NCBI RefSeq assembly: GCF_003258355.1
Contig: NZ_QKPO01000015.1
Location: 1-64,000 of the forward strand
Direction: 5' to 3'
Source of the DNA: Confluentibacter sediminis
GTDB lineage: Bacteria; Bacteroidota; Bacteroidia; Flavobacteriales; Flavobacteriaceae
Length of the DNA stretch: 64,000 bases
The position numbers and the translations under genes are program-made. Below are positions 9,202-18,565 of the stretch, in pieces (position 1 is the first letter of the stretch; every line of letters starts with the position of its first letter). Below the pieces are notes generated by a model. The model was not told the origin of the DNA. It searched no databases and saw nothing but the letters and a program-made list of their open reading frames with translations.

Positions 9202-9206
9202 TTGGC

Positions 9207-9214
9207 TATATTTG
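9207..9214 (+). promoter_or_regulatory. Putative -7 element between ddl and coaD
   Basis: TATATTTG matches TAnnTTTG and lies in the 30-base gap, 17 bases before the coaD ATG. It would allow coaD its own transcription. No clear -33 TTG is seen at the right distance. Confidence 0.35.
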
Positions 9215-9231
9215 AATAACTTTAATACAAA

Positions 9232-9687
9232 ATGAAACGAGCCATATTCCCAGGGTCTTTTGACCCCATTACATTAGGACACTACGATATTATTAAACGT
9301 GGCGTAGAATTGTTTGATGAAGTTATTGTGTCTATTGGAATCAATTCTGAAAAAAAATACATGTTCTCTTTAGAAGATCGTAAAAAATTTATTGAAGACA
9401 CCTTTAAAAATGAACCAAAGGTTAAAGTTTTAACCTATGAAGGATTAACGGTTCAATTTTGTAAAGAAATTAAAGTGCCTTTTATTTTACGAGGTCTTAG
9501 AAATCCAGCGGATTTTGAGTTCGAAAAAGCCATTGCACATACCAATAGACGGCTTTCAAAAATTGAAACAGTGTTTTTACTAACTGCCGCCAGGACTTCT
9601 TATATAAGTTCAAGCATTGTAAGAGACGTTATTAGAAATAATGGTGATTATACCAAACTCGTTCCAGATAGTGTAAGGGCTAAATAA
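9232..9687 (+). CDS. coaD: Pantetheine-phosphate adenylyltransferase
   Basis: 151 residues, normal for CoaD. PGSFDPITLGHYDII holds the nucleotidyltransferase (T/H)xGH motif, and the C-terminal SYISSSIVRDVIRNNGD is the second conserved block with the ISSS-xVR signature. It transfers AMP to 4'-phosphopantetheine, the penultimate step of coenzyme A synthesis. Confidence 0.97.
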   Translation: MKRAIFPGSFDPITLGHYDIIKRGVELFDEVIVSIGINSEKKYMFSLEDRKKFIEDTFKNEPKVKVLTYEGLTVQFCKEIKVPFILRGLRNPADFEFEKAIAHTNRRLSKIETVFLLTAARTSYISSSIVRDVIRNNGDYTKLVPDSVRAK

Positions 9688-9721
9688 TATCGATTATTAA
9701 TTTGTTTTAACTTTTCACAAA

Positions 9722-11344
9722 CTACAACTTATACGCCCCTAACCCTTTAGTAAAAGCTTCTGGGTTTTCTGCTAAATGACAACGAGGATCATCAATATCT
9801 TCAACAATAACTTCCCTGAATTTTGGGCTGGATTTGTAAAGGAGTATTTTACAATCTTCACTTAAATGCTTTAGCTTTATTGATTTGCCTTCAACTTCAT
9901 ATTTATTCACCAAATTAAAAATGGCTTCAATAGCAGAATGATCGCTCACTCTAGATTCAATAAAATCAATTTCAACATGGTCTGGGTCGTTTTTCACATC
10001 AAACTTATCATTAAAAGCGATAATAGAACCAAAAAATAAAGGCCCCCAAATTTCATAGACTTTAGTACCATCTTCTCGCATACGCTTACGAGCCCGAATG
10101 CGTTTGGCATTTTCCCAAGAAAATACCAGGGCACTAATTATAACACCCGAGATAACAGCTATAGCTAAATCGAAAATAACAGTCAATGCTGACACGGCTA
10201 TTAAAACAACAACATCACTAAGCGGTATTTTATTCATAATCCCAAAACTACTCCATGCAAAGGTACCAACAACTACCATAAACATTACACCAACCAAAGC
10301 GGCAATAGGAATACGTTCAATATAAGACGATGCAAAAAGAATAAACATGAGCAACAAAACGGCAGCGGTAATACCAGACAAACGCGTTCTTCCTCCAGAT
10401 TTTATATTGATTAATGATTGTCCAATCATGGCACAACCTCCCATACCCCCAAACAATCCCGTTACAATATTAGCACCTCCTTGCGCTAGACATTCCCTAT
10501 TGGTATCCCCACGTGTTTCGGTTAATTCATCTACTAAATTAAGGGTCATTAATGATTCAATAAGGCCTACAGCCGCCAGTATTAATGCATATGGGAAAAT
10601 AAATTTTAAGGTTGTGAAATTAAAAGGGACTTTATTAAAAATATCTGTTTGAAATTGAGGCAGTCCACCTTTTAAACCTTCGCCCCCACCATCACGGATA
10701 AAACTACCCACAGTAGCAACATTCAAATCACCAAAAATAACGATGGCTGAAACCACTAAAATGGCGACTAGAGCTTCAGGTAATTTTTTGGTCAATTTTG
10801 GCAAACCAAACATAATTCCCATGGTTAATACAACCAAACCTAGCATGATATAAAGCCGATCGCCCTGTAACCAAATAAAATCGGTGCCATCAAAAACCTT
10901 AAACATCTTTAATTGAGCTAAAAATATAACAATGGCTAAACCATTAACAAACCCCATCATTACTGGATGTGGAATGAGTCTAACGAATTTCCCTAGCTTA
11001 AAAACACCTGCAAGCATTTGTATGAGTCCCATTAATATAACAGTAGCAAACAAATAGTATAGGCCTAGATTTTCCCCTTCCATTCCCATGGCGTTCCCTT
11101 CAGCAACTAAACTTACCATAACCACAGCCAAAGCTCCGGTAGCTCCACTAATCATACCTGGTCGACCACCAAAAACAGAGGTGATTAAACCAATCATAAA
11201 TGCAGCATACAAACCAACTAAAGGATCTACCCCTGCCACAAATGCAAAAGCCACTGCCTCTGGCACCAAAGCAAGAGCAACAGTAATTCCACTTAAAATA
11301 TCGTTTTTGGCATTGGCAGCACGCTTTCTTATAAACTCTGTCAT
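9722..11344 (-). CDS. SulP family inorganic anion transporter
   Basis: 540 residues with about ten to twelve membrane helices (1-420) and a short cytoplasmic C-terminal STAS-like domain (about 430-520). ALALVPEAVAFAFVAGVDPLVGLYAAF is typical of the SulP first two helices, and GLFGGMGGCAMIGQSLINIKSGGRTRLSG is the conserved central block. Family members carry sulfate, bicarbonate or other anions; the anion here is not known. It is transcribed alone from a recognisable promoter. Confidence 0.9.
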   Translation of the reverse strand: MTEFIRKRAANAKNDILSGITVALALVPEAVAFAFVAGVDPLVGLYAAFMIGLITSVFGGRPGMISGATGALAVVMVSLVAEGNAMGMEGENLGLYYLFATVILMGLIQMLAGVFKLGKFVRLIPHPVMMGFVNGLAIVIFLAQLKMFKVFDGTDFIWLQGDRLYIMLGLVVLTMGIMFGLPKLTKKLPEALVAILVVSAIVIFGDLNVATVGSFIRDGGGEGLKGGLPQFQTDIFNKVPFNFTTLKFIFPYALILAAVGLIESLMTLNLVDELTETRGDTNRECLAQGGANIVTGLFGGMGGCAMIGQSLINIKSGGRTRLSGITAAVLLLMFILFASSYIERIPIAALVGVMFMVVVGTFAWSSFGIMNKIPLSDVVVLIAVSALTVIFDLAIAVISGVIISALVFSWENAKRIRARKRMREDGTKVYEIWGPLFFGSIIAFNDKFDVKNDPDHVEIDFIESRVSDHSAIEAIFNLVNKYEVEGKSIKLKHLSEDCKILLYKSSPKFREVIVEDIDDPRCHLAENPEAFTKGLGAYKL

Positions 11345-11362
11345 GATTTTATTTTAAGGGGG

Positions 11363-11393
11363 CAAATTTACGGCTTATATGTATATGTACAAG
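11363..11393 (-). promoter_or_regulatory. Promoter of the SulP transporter gene
   Basis: On the minus strand TTG (11392-11390) is followed by 17 bases and then TAAATTTG (11370-11363), matching the Bacteroidota TTG/TAnnTTTG promoter form. The ATG is 18 bases beyond, so the leader would be short. It is among the better-formed promoters in the window. Confidence 0.55.
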
Positions 11394-11456
11394 CTATTTC
11401 TATTAATAGCCTATAAAGTAGCACTATAACGTTTGAAGTTTGGAAACGGTTGAATA

Positions 11457-11822
11457 TCAAAAACCATTCAACCAAACTAAAGCAGCTTCCTTTTCTTGAA
11501 ATAATCTAATATTCCAATCATTCCCTTCATTTATTTTTATTAAAGTTTCGGTTGACATGAGGGCTCCATTAGTACTAACCACAACAGCTATACGGCTAAT
11601 TTCCTTTAAATTAGCTATGATTTTTTGAGCTTCAAAAGTATAAGAGTAAGAATTCTTCTTATTAATTAAAAGTGTAAAAGGTGCTTGTAAATTGCTAAGT
11701 AAAAAATCATGATATAAATCCACCATAATTTCATTCATTATAACACCTTCATCAACAATAACTTCTGCCAAGTTATTTTTAAGAATTAAAATAGTAGCAA
11801 ACGATAGTTTGTAGCTTTTCAT
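11457..11822 (-). CDS. Small STAS/SpoIIAA-like protein, function unknown
   Basis: 121 residues from the ATG at 11822; an upstream GTG at 11888 gives a 143-residue form that looks less natural. The pattern of an N-terminal strand pair, DFLLSNLQAPFTLLINKK, a helix with YTFEAQKIIANLKEISRIAVVVST and a last helix with EKEAALVWLNGF resembles STAS/SpoIIAA-like domains of flavobacteria. No catalytic residues are evident. It stands between the SulP gene and the Nudix gene in the same direction, not obviously co-transcribed. Confidence 0.5.
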   Translation of the reverse strand: MKSYKLSFATILILKNNLAEVIVDEGVIMNEIMVDLYHDFLLSNLQAPFTLLINKKNSYSYTFEAQKIIANLKEISRIAVVVSTNGALMSTETLIKINEGNDWNIRLFQEKEAALVWLNGF

Positions 11823-12009
11823 ATAAAAATCTAAATTTGAGAGATTTACAAAAAAATTAAAAACAGGTTTTATTTGACAAAACCGCACAGCAATTAGTTC
11901 AACAAACAGACAATTTACTGGTTACAAATTAGCTTGATTTTTGAATTAAAATAGGGATTAAGGCGCGTTTTTTGAATTATTTTTAATGTTTTGATTAAAA
12001 CACTAATAA

Positions 12010-12591
12010 TCATATCAATAACTTAATATTTGCGTAAGAATTTTTAAGCGCTTCTTTTATTTGTTCTGGGTTTAACCATTCCACTTTGGTTATCCCTTCA
12101 AATTCCTGAGCATATAAAACACCTGAAAAGCTGGTTTTCATCTCAAACCAATAGGTTATTTTTAATTTGTTACGACCATTTCGTTTAAAAATATGATAGG
12201 TCGTTTCTAAAGGCTTTACAATTTCAAGCCCTGCAACGCCTGTTTCTTCCATAACTTCGCGCAGTGCTGTTTCTTCAATAGTTTCAACACCTTCTATTTT
12301 TCCTTTAGGCAAATCCCATTTGTCATTTCTATAAATAAACAAAATATCGCCTTTATCATTATACACCTTTCCTCCTCCAGCAATAACGTTAGGTAATTTT
12401 TTAAGGAATTTTTTCAGTAGTTTATCTTCGTTTTTGTGGATAAGCCTAATTTCTTGTAAATCTGTTGAATTAAGTTCTCTAATAATTCGAGACAATTTAA
12501 CCTGCTTTAGTTTATAGTTTTTAAAGTAAGTTTCAGGTTCCTCAACAGTAGTTAAAACTATTGGTTTATCGTTTACGAAAACTTTATACAT
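12010..12591 (-). CDS. Nudix hydrolase
   Basis: 193 residues. The Nudix box GKIEGVETIEETALREVMEETG fits Gx5Ex7REUxEExGU exactly and follows NDKWDLPKG. The N-terminal 60 residues (a short beta part then a helix with LRNLNSTDLQEIRL-like content) are an extension seen in Bacteroidota homologues. It should cleave a nucleoside diphosphate linked to another group in the cytoplasm; substrate unknown. It is divergent from pyrE, with a 130-base gap. Confidence 0.9.
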   Translation of the reverse strand: MYKVFVNDKPIVLTTVEEPETYFKNYKLKQVKLSRIIRELNSTDLQEIRLIHKNEDKLLKKFLKKLPNVIAGGGKVYNDKGDILFIYRNDKWDLPKGKIEGVETIEETALREVMEETGVAGLEIVKPLETTYHIFKRNGRNKLKITYWFEMKTSFSGVLYAQEFEGITKVEWLNPEQIKEALKNSYANIKLLI

Positions 12592-12689
12592 GCTTTGTAT
12601 TTAACAAATTCAACTTTTGTAAAAATATCATTTTTAGTTTCAAATTAACAAAACTTAAAAAAATATTTTTGTTCATAACTTCCTTCTAG

Positions 12690-12716
12690 TTGAAATTAAA
12701 TTTATATGTATTTTTG
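12690..12716 (+). promoter_or_regulatory. Putative promoter of pyrE
   Basis: TTG at 12690-12692, 16 bases, then TATTTTTG at 12709-12716, which fits TAnnTTTG. The pyrE ATG starts only five bases after the element, so the transcript would be leaderless or nearly so. Confidence 0.45.
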
Positions 12717-12721
12717 CTCTT

Positions 12722-13366
12722 ATGATTTTTAACAAAGATACTGCCAGAAAAACAGCTGAGGTGTTATTGCAAATCAATGCTATAAAACTTAGCCCTAAAA
12801 AGCCTTTTACTTGGGCTTCAGGATGGAAATCCCCAATATATTGTGATAACCGAATCATATTGTCGTTTCCTACAATAAGAAACTATATTCGTGAAACCAT
12901 GAGTCATCAAATTGAAAAGCAATATGGTAAACCAGATGTTATCGCTGGTGTCGCTACAGGTGCCATTGGCATTGGCATGCTGGTTGCTGAATATATGGGC
13001 TTACCTTTTATTTATGTGCGACCAGAAGCAAAAGTACATGGAAGACAAAATCAAATTGAAGGTTTTATCGAAAAAGGACAAAATGTAGTAGTAGTTGAAG
13101 ATTTAATTAGCACCGGAAAAAGCAGTTTAAATGCTGTTATGGCCTTAAAGGAAGAAAAAATTAATGTAAAGGGCATGATTGCTATTTTTACATATGGATT
13201 TGATGTGGCTACTGAAAACTTCAAAAAAGAAAATATAGATCTTTGCACATTAAGTGATTACAAAAGTTTATTAGAACAAGCTTTAGCAACCAATTATATT
13301 TCTGAAAACGAATTGAGAACGTTATCAGAATGGAATTCCAAACCAAGTGAATGGAACATAAAATAA
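12722..13366 (+). CDS. pyrE: Orotate phosphoribosyltransferase
   Basis: 214 residues. FTWASGWKSPIYCDNR is the PyrE orotate-binding start, and VVVVEDLISTGKSSLNAV is the PRPP-binding loop. It converts orotate and PRPP to OMP in pyrimidine synthesis. The chosen ATG immediately follows a -7-like element; no better internal start is present. Confidence 0.96.
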   Translation: MIFNKDTARKTAEVLLQINAIKLSPKKPFTWASGWKSPIYCDNRIILSFPTIRNYIRETMSHQIEKQYGKPDVIAGVATGAIGIGMLVAEYMGLPFIYVRPEAKVHGRQNQIEGFIEKGQNVVVVEDLISTGKSSLNAVMALKEEKINVKGMIAIFTYGFDVATENFKKENIDLCTLSDYKSLLEQALATNYISENELRTLSEWNSKPSEWNIK

Positions 13367-13449
13367 TGTAAAATATTTCTTGTTGACACCTGTAGTCGAA
13401 AACAATTTCAGCCAACTTAACAGCAAACGAATAATAAGCAAACAACATC

Positions 13450-13845
13450 ATGAATTTAGAATCGCCTAAAGTTAATATTGAAAAATCATCAGAAGATGTT
13501 TTTAAATTTTTATCAGATATTAAAAATTTTGAATCCTTGATGCCAGAAAGCATCAGTAAATTTGAAGTTTTAAGTGATGATAGTTTTTTGTTTGCATTAA
13601 AAGGAATGCCAGAAATAATCCTTAAAAAGAAAGAAGTTATTCCTCCAAATAAAATTGTACTTGGTGCTGCTGGTGGTAAATTAGACTTTTCCCTTACAGC
13701 AACTATCGACACTATTTCTCCAACATCCAGTGATGTTCAGTTACATTTTAATGGGGATTTTAATCCAATGATGGCTATGATGATAAAAGGTCCAATTGGA
13801 AAATTTATTGAAACATTAGCTACCAGTATCCCAAAAGCTATTTAA
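13450..13845 (+). CDS. SRPBCC family protein (START/CoxG-like)
   Basis: 131 residues with the SRPBCC layout: a first strand (ESPKVNIEKSSEDVFKFLSD), FESLMPESISKFEVL, a beta-sheet core and a long C-terminal helix with MMIKGPIGKFIETLATSIPKAI. These small helix-grip proteins bind hydrophobic ligands. No enzyme residues are identifiable. It is co-directional with pyrE, 83 bases downstream, and convergent with birA, whose stop begins one base later. Confidence 0.75.
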   Translation: MNLESPKVNIEKSSEDVFKFLSDIKNFESLMPESISKFEVLSDDSFLFALKGMPEIILKKKEVIPPNKIVLGAAGGKLDFSLTATIDTISPTSSDVQLHFNGDFNPMMAMMIKGPIGKFIETLATSIPKAI

Positions 13846-14577
13846 CTAATATAAAAGCGTGATTTCTTTTAAGTCAAATTCTTTTATAATATCATCTTCT
13901 AGTAAAACCTGAAGATTACCTAAGTAAGATACATTTTTTATATACCCAGAAAATACCAAACCCTCGGCATCCTTAAAAGTTGAGGGTTTATCTTTTCTAA
14001 AAAGATAGCTTTCATACTCTACTTTTAAAGTTAAATAATCGCCTCGTTTTAAAATTCTAAAATAATTTTTTAAATTTTTTATGATCGCATGCAACACTTC
14101 CTCTAAATCAAACACATAGCCAGTTATTGATTTTAATGAGGATGCTTTGGGCAAATGACTGAATTCCGTTTGATTTACATTTAATCCAATGCCAATAATT
14201 GTATTACTCAGGTTATTTTGTTTTATGACATTTTCAATTAAAATACCACAGATTTTTTTGTCTTCTGACAAAATGTCGTTGGGCCATTTAATCGCTAATT
14301 TAGATATTGAAAAACTTTGCAATGTTTTTAATATGGCTAAAGAGGTGACCATACTTATTAAAAAAGGATACTCCAAATCAAACCCAGAAGTATCTTTAAA
14401 TACACTAAACATAAGGTTTTTTGAGTTTTCAGAACTCCAAACGGTACCCATTTGCCCTCTGCCATGTGTTTGGTGATTAGTCGTCACAATAGTATAATCT
14501 TCTAAGCTTTCTTCACTACTTAGTCTTCGCATATAGCTATTTGTAGAATCGGTGGCATTAAGTTTGATGATGTGCAT
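13846..14577 (-). CDS. birA: Biotin--[acetyl-CoA-carboxylase] ligase
   Basis: 243 residues. DSTNSYMRRL and HQTHGRGQMGTVWSSENSKNLMFSV hold the biotin-AMP loop (GRGQxGxxW), and IKWPNDILSEDKKICGILIE is the active site lysine motif. There is no N-terminal helix-turn-helix, so this is the non-regulatory (type I) form. It attaches biotin to acyl carriers, which would include the AMKM-lysine of the decarboxylase biotin protein at 38629-39051. Confidence 0.95.
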   Translation of the reverse strand: MHIIKLNATDSTNSYMRRLSSEESLEDYTIVTTNHQTHGRGQMGTVWSSENSKNLMFSVFKDTSGFDLEYPFLISMVTSLAILKTLQSFSISKLAIKWPNDILSEDKKICGILIENVIKQNNLSNTIIGIGLNVNQTEFSHLPKASSLKSITGYVFDLEEVLHAIIKNLKNYFRILKRGDYLTLKVEYESYLFRKDKPSTFKDAEGLVFSGYIKNVSYLGNLQVLLEDDIIKEFDLKEITLLY

Positions 14578-14644
14578 TCACGAAGTTATTTTATGGATAT
14601 AAAATCTTATGATTATTTTAAAGTATAAAGAACTAAAAAAATAA

Positions 14645-14652
14645 TAACTTTG
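14645..14652 (+). promoter_or_regulatory. Putative -7 element of the rsfS-ftsH operon
   Basis: TAACTTTG fits TAnnTTTG and lies 22 bases before the rsfS ATG, giving a leader of about 18 bases. No TTG is found at the -33 distance, so the call rests on the -7 element alone. Confidence 0.4.
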
Positions 14653-14674
14653 CACAAATTATTAAATATAATTA

Positions 14675-15046
14675 ATGGCGAAAGAAAATATAAGCGCAGA
14701 CCAATTAATATCTGCAATAATAAGTGGCATTGAAGATGTTAAGGGAAAAGAAATAAATATTTTAGACTTAAGAGATATTGAAAACACGGTTTGCGACTAT
14801 TTTATAATTTGCGAAGGCACTTCCAATACGCAAGTTAACGCAATAGTAAATTCCATTCAAAAAAAGGTAAGCAAAGAGCTTAAAGATCATCCATGGCATG
14901 TTGAAGGCGCAGACAATGCCGAATGGGTCTTAATAGATTATGTAAACATTGCCGTACATGTTTTTCAAAAACATATTAGAGAATATTATGATATTGAAGG
15001 ACTTTGGGGCGATGCAAAATCCACAGTAATACAAACTAGTTACTAA
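14675..15046 (+). CDS. rsfS: Ribosome silencing factor
   Basis: 123 residues, family length. DLRDIENTVCDYFIICEGTSNTQVNAIV and HPWHVEGADNAEWVLIDYVNIAVHVF are the conserved RsfS (YbeB/Iojap) segments. It binds L14 on the 50S subunit and blocks 30S joining when nutrients are short. It is the first gene of the operon and ftsH follows seven bases later. Confidence 0.96.
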   Translation: MAKENISADQLISAIISGIEDVKGKEINILDLRDIENTVCDYFIICEGTSNTQVNAIVNSIQKKVSKELKDHPWHVEGADNAEWVLIDYVNIAVHVFQKHIREYYDIEGLWGDAKSTVIQTSY

Positions 15047-15052
15047 AACACA

Positions 15053-16993
15053 ATGGCAAACGATAAGAAAAAAATAAAAGAAAACAAACCTAAATTCAAT
15101 CCGTATTGGATTTATGGCATTGCACTAGCCATATTCATAGGCTTTCAAATATTTAATAGTAATGGTTTTGAAGATGGGAGCACAACCAATCCCACAGAAT
15201 TTTTCAAATTTGTTGAAAACGGCGATGTAGATAAAGTTGAAATCGTAAACAGAAGATTGGCAAAAGTATATCTTACCAAAGAAGCTGAAGAAAAAGATAT
15301 TCACAAAAAATCTAAACCAAACACGCTACTTCCTACCTCAACCAAACTGCCGAATTATACATTCGAATTTGGTGAGCTAGAGATATTTCAAAATAAATTA
15401 AACAAAGTAATTGAAGAAAATCATTTAAAGTTAGAACCTGTTTATATTACAGAAGAAAATCATTTAACCGATTTCCTTTTGGGTTTACTACCATTCATAT
15501 TACTTATTGGTGTTTGGATTTTCATTATGCGTCGTATGTCTGGTGGAGCCGGTGGCGGTGCTGGTGGACAGATTTTTAATATTGGAAAATCTAAAGCAAA
15601 ACTTTTTGACCAAAACACAGAAGTAAAAACAACGTTTAAAGATGTTGCCGGTCTTGAAGGTGCCAAAGAAGAAGTTCAAGAAATTGTAGACTTTCTTAAA
15701 TTTCCAGAAAAATATACCACACTTGGTGGAAAAATACCAAAAGGCGCCTTGCTTGTTGGTCCTCCAGGCACAGGAAAAACCTTATTGGCTAGAGCGGTTG
15801 CCGGTGAAGCAAAAGTACCTTTCTTCTCATTATCTGGTTCAGATTTCGTGGAAATGTTTGTAGGTGTAGGAGCCTCTAGAGTTCGAGACTTATTTAAACA
15901 AGCTAAAGAAAAATCACCTTCAATTATTTTTATTGATGAGATTGACGCTATTGGACGTGCGAGAGGAAAAAATGCCATGTCTGGCAGTAATGATGAACGT
16001 GAAAATACACTGAATCAATTATTAACAGAAATGGATGGTTTTGGCACCAATACCAACGTTATTGTAATTGCTGCAACCAATAGAGCTGATATTTTAGACA
16101 AAGCTTTAATGCGTGCTGGTCGTTTTGACAGACAAATTTTTGTGGATTTACCAGACATTAGAGAACGTAAAGAAATTTTCGAAGTTCATTTAAGACCCCT
16201 TAAAAAAGAAAAGGATTTAGATCTAGATTTCTTATCCAGACAAACACCAGGATTCTCTGGAGCCGATATCGCCAATGTTTGTAACGAAGCTGCCTTAATT
16301 GCTGCTAGAAATGGCAAAAAATTTGTAGACAAACAAGATTTCCTTGATGCTGTTGATAGAATTATTGGTGGTTTAGAAAAGAAAAATAAAATTATTACTC
16401 CAAGTGAGAAAAAAGCTGTTGCTTATCATGAAGCAGGTCATGCTACGGTTAGCTGGATGTTAGAGCATGCTGCGCCATTGGTTAAAGTAACCATTGTACC
16501 TCGCGGGCGTTCTTTAGGAGCCGCTTGGTATTTGCCAGAAGAACGCTTAATTGTCCATCCAGAACAAATGTTGGATGAAATGTGTGCTGCACTTGGTGGG
16601 CGTGCTGCAGAAAAAGTCATGTTCAACAAAATATCCACAGGAGCACTAAGTGATTTAGAGAAAGTCACAAAGCAAGCCAGAGCTATGGTTACTATTTATG
16701 GCTTAAGCGATAAAGTTGGAAATTTAACCTATTATGATTCTTCTGGGCAAAACGAATATGGTTTTACTAAACCCTATAGTGAAAAGACTGCCGAATTAAT
16801 AGATAAAGAGATTTCTGATATTATAGAAAACCAATATCAACGTGCTATAAAATTACTTGAAGACAATAAGGACAAACTCATTGAATTAGCCGAAGTTTTA
16901 CTTGAAAAAGAGGTTATTTTTAAAGACAATCTTGAGAAAATATTTGGAAGCCGTCCTTTCATCGTTGAGGATAGAGAAGGTCCTGCCAAGTGA
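15053..16993 (+). CDS. ftsH: ATP-dependent zinc metalloprotease FtsH
   Basis: 646 residues. Two membrane helices (about 20-35 and 140-157) flank a periplasmic domain. The AAA domain has Walker A GPPGTGKT (236-243), Walker [12 protein letters not shown] and the second region of homology [18 protein letters not shown]. The protease domain has the zinc motif HEAGH (459-463). A Gly-rich linker follows the second helix. It degrades membrane and regulatory proteins from the inner membrane. A 16-bp inverted repeat follows the gene. Confidence 0.98.
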   Translation: MANDKKKIKENKPKFNPYWIYGIALAIFIGFQIFNSNGFEDGSTTNPTEFFKFVENGDVDKVEIVNRRLAKVYLTKEAEEKDIHKKSKPNTLLPTSTKLPNYTFEFGELEIFQNKLNKVIEENHLKLEPVYITEENHLTDFLLGLLPFILLIGVWIFIMRRMSGGAGGGAGGQIFNIGKSKAKLFDQNTEVKTTFKDVAGLEGAKEEVQEIVDFLKFPEKYTTLGGKIPKGALLVGPPGTGKTLLARAVAGEAKVPFFSLSGSDFVEMFVGVGASRVRDLFKQAKEKSPSIIFIDEIDAIGRARGKNAMSGSNDERENTLNQLLTEMDGFGTNTNVIVIAATNRADILDKALMRAGRFDRQIFVDLPDIRERKEIFEVHLRPLKKEKDLDLDFLSRQTPGFSGADIANVCNEAALIAARNGKKFVDKQDFLDAVDRIIGGLEKKNKIITPSEKKAVAYHEAGHATVSWMLEHAAPLVKVTIVPRGRSLGAAWYLPEERLIVHPEQMLDEMCAALGGRAAEKVMFNKISTGALSDLEKVTKQARAMVTIYGLSDKVGNLTYYDSSGQNEYGFTKPYSEKTAELIDKEISDIIENQYQRAIKLLEDNKDKLIELAEVLLEKEVIFKDNLEKIFGSRPFIVEDREGPAK

Positions 16994-17020
16994 TTTTTAA
17001 GTATTTGTTAACGTTTTAGT

Positions 17021-17060
17021 AAAAATCTTAAATTAATCGCATGGTTAATTTAAGATTTTT
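17021..17060. terminator. Hairpin after ftsH
   Basis: Arms 17021-17036 and 17045-17060 are perfect 16-bp reverse complements with an 8-base loop and end in a T tract. It may act as an attenuator or partial terminator, since the operon continues with the LUD gene in the same direction. Confidence 0.6.
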
Positions 17061-17107
17061 TATATTTGATGAAGCCCAGTTAAATTGAGTTAATAGCAAT
17101 AATCTGA

Positions 17108-17719
17108 ATGAGTCTTTTTAGAAAAATTTTTGGTTCAAAATCTGATCAAACAGACAGCGAGTTAAAAGCAAATGAAAGAGGCAAATATATGCCTGAAATC
17201 AAACTCCCCATTGATGAAAAGTTTACCATAAACTTCAAAGCAAATGGCGGTAAGTTTTTGTACTGCGATAGTTTAGATGAAATTTTTGAAAACTTATATA
17301 ATATTATTGAAGAAAATAAATGGGAAGAAAAAAAAGTACTTGTTCTCGACAATAATTTAAAAGACAAATTTGCTGAGTCGAATATTGAATTTACACGTTC
17401 AATTAATGAAGCCTCTATCTTCCTAACAACTTGTGAGAATTTAATAGCTAACGATGGATCTCTATTAATTAGCTCTAATCAAATATTTGAGAAAAAACTT
17501 CAAGAACTACCCGTAAATTTCATTGTATTTGCAACTACTAGCCAAATTACAGAAAATATAGGCGAAGGCTTAAGAGGTATAAAATCTAAAAACAAACAAA
17601 GAATTCCTACCAATATAACAACCATAAAGCATTTTAAATCTAGTACTGATGAAAAAGATTTTTTAAGCTATGGCAGTAGTTCTAAAAACTTATATTTGTT
17701 GCTTTTAGAAGATTTATAA
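17108..17719 (+). CDS. LUD domain protein (LutC-like)
   Basis: 203 residues. The C-terminal two thirds follow the LUD fold of LutB/LutC lactate-utilisation proteins, with the signature FTRSINEASIFLTTCENLIANDGSLLISSNQ and VFATTSQITENIGEGLRGI. There are no iron-sulfur cysteines and no LutA/LutB neighbours, so a role in lactate oxidation is not supported by context. It sits between ftsH and cdsA, a linkage common in flavobacteria. Confidence 0.75.
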   Translation: MSLFRKIFGSKSDQTDSELKANERGKYMPEIKLPIDEKFTINFKANGGKFLYCDSLDEIFENLYNIIEENKWEEKKVLVLDNNLKDKFAESNIEFTRSINEASIFLTTCENLIANDGSLLISSNQIFEKKLQELPVNFIVFATTSQITENIGEGLRGIKSKNKQRIPTNITTIKHFKSSTDEKDFLSYGSSSKNLYLLLLEDL

Positions 17720-17746
17720 TCATTAAAAGCAACTACAATTCACTAA

Positions 17747-18565
17747 ATGAAAGAAATAATAGTACGTTCCTTTTCTGGTTTACTTTACATTTCACTCTTA
17801 TTGATCTCCCTTAAATTTCAGTATGCATTAATTATTCTATTTTTTATTTTTGGACTTGTTTGCATGGCGGAATTAAATAAGCTTATTCAACTTAAAAGCT
17901 TCATTTCTTATGTCCTTTTTATAATACTATATAGTATTTTTGGTTATTGGCAACTGGCTTCAAACTCAAAAGGTTTAGATGAGTCAACACAAATTTTAAT
18001 GGTTTTAAGCATATTTGTAAATCTATTTTTAATAAAAGATTTGTTTTCGGAAAAAACAATTCCGCTTTTTAGTTCAAAACGATTTATTATAACTACGCTT
18101 TATCTGTCAAGTGCCTTTGTGTTTCTAATTTTAATCGCCAATTTCCATAAAGAATATAATCCCTGTATATTATTAGGAGCCTTTATTTTGGTTTGGAGCA
18201 ATGATACTTTTGCCTTTATAATTGGAAAAAAATTTGGAAAGCAAAAACTTTTTGAGAAAATATCACCTAAAAAAACAGTTGAAGGATTTTTAGGAGGTTT
18301 ATTTTTTTCATGCATTGCAAGTTATTTTATTACTACCTTTACGCAGACTTTAAGCTTTACAAATTGGCTTGTTTTAAGTATAATCATAAGTGTTTTTGGA
18401 ACCTTGGGAGATTTAATAGAGTCTAAGTTTAAACGACAAGCAAATGTTAAAGATAGCGGAGCTATTATGCCAGGCCATGGCGGATTGCTAGACCGTTTAG
18501 ATAGCATTATTTTTGCGGCACCATTTATATATTTATTTTTAAGAATTTTACAATATGTTTCATAA
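17747..18565 (+). CDS. cdsA: Phosphatidate cytidylyltransferase
   Basis: 272 residues with about seven to eight membrane helices. The C-terminal signature ESKFKRQANVKDSGAIMPGHGGLLDRLDS is the CDP-diglyceride synthetase motif. It makes CDP-diacylglycerol from phosphatidic acid and CTP in the inner membrane. It overlaps psd by 11 bases, so the two lipid genes are translationally linked. Confidence 0.96.
   Translation: MKEIIVRSFSGLLYISLLLISLKFQYALIILFFIFGLVCMAELNKLIQLKSFISYVLFIILYSIFGYWQLASNSKGLDESTQILMVLSIFVNLFLIKDLFSEKTIPLFSSKRFIITTLYLSSAFVFLILIANFHKEYNPCILLGAFILVWSNDTFAFIIGKKFGKQKLFEKISPKKTVEGFLGGLFFSCIASYFITTFTQTLSFTNWLVLSIIISVFGTLGDLIESKFKRQANVKDSGAIMPGHGGLLDRLDSIIFAAPFIYLFLRILQYVS

Noticed and set aside
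17108-17719. LUD gene as part of a lactate utilisation operon
   Set aside because: No LutA or LutB and no iron-sulfur cysteines; the neighbours are ftsH and lipid genes.
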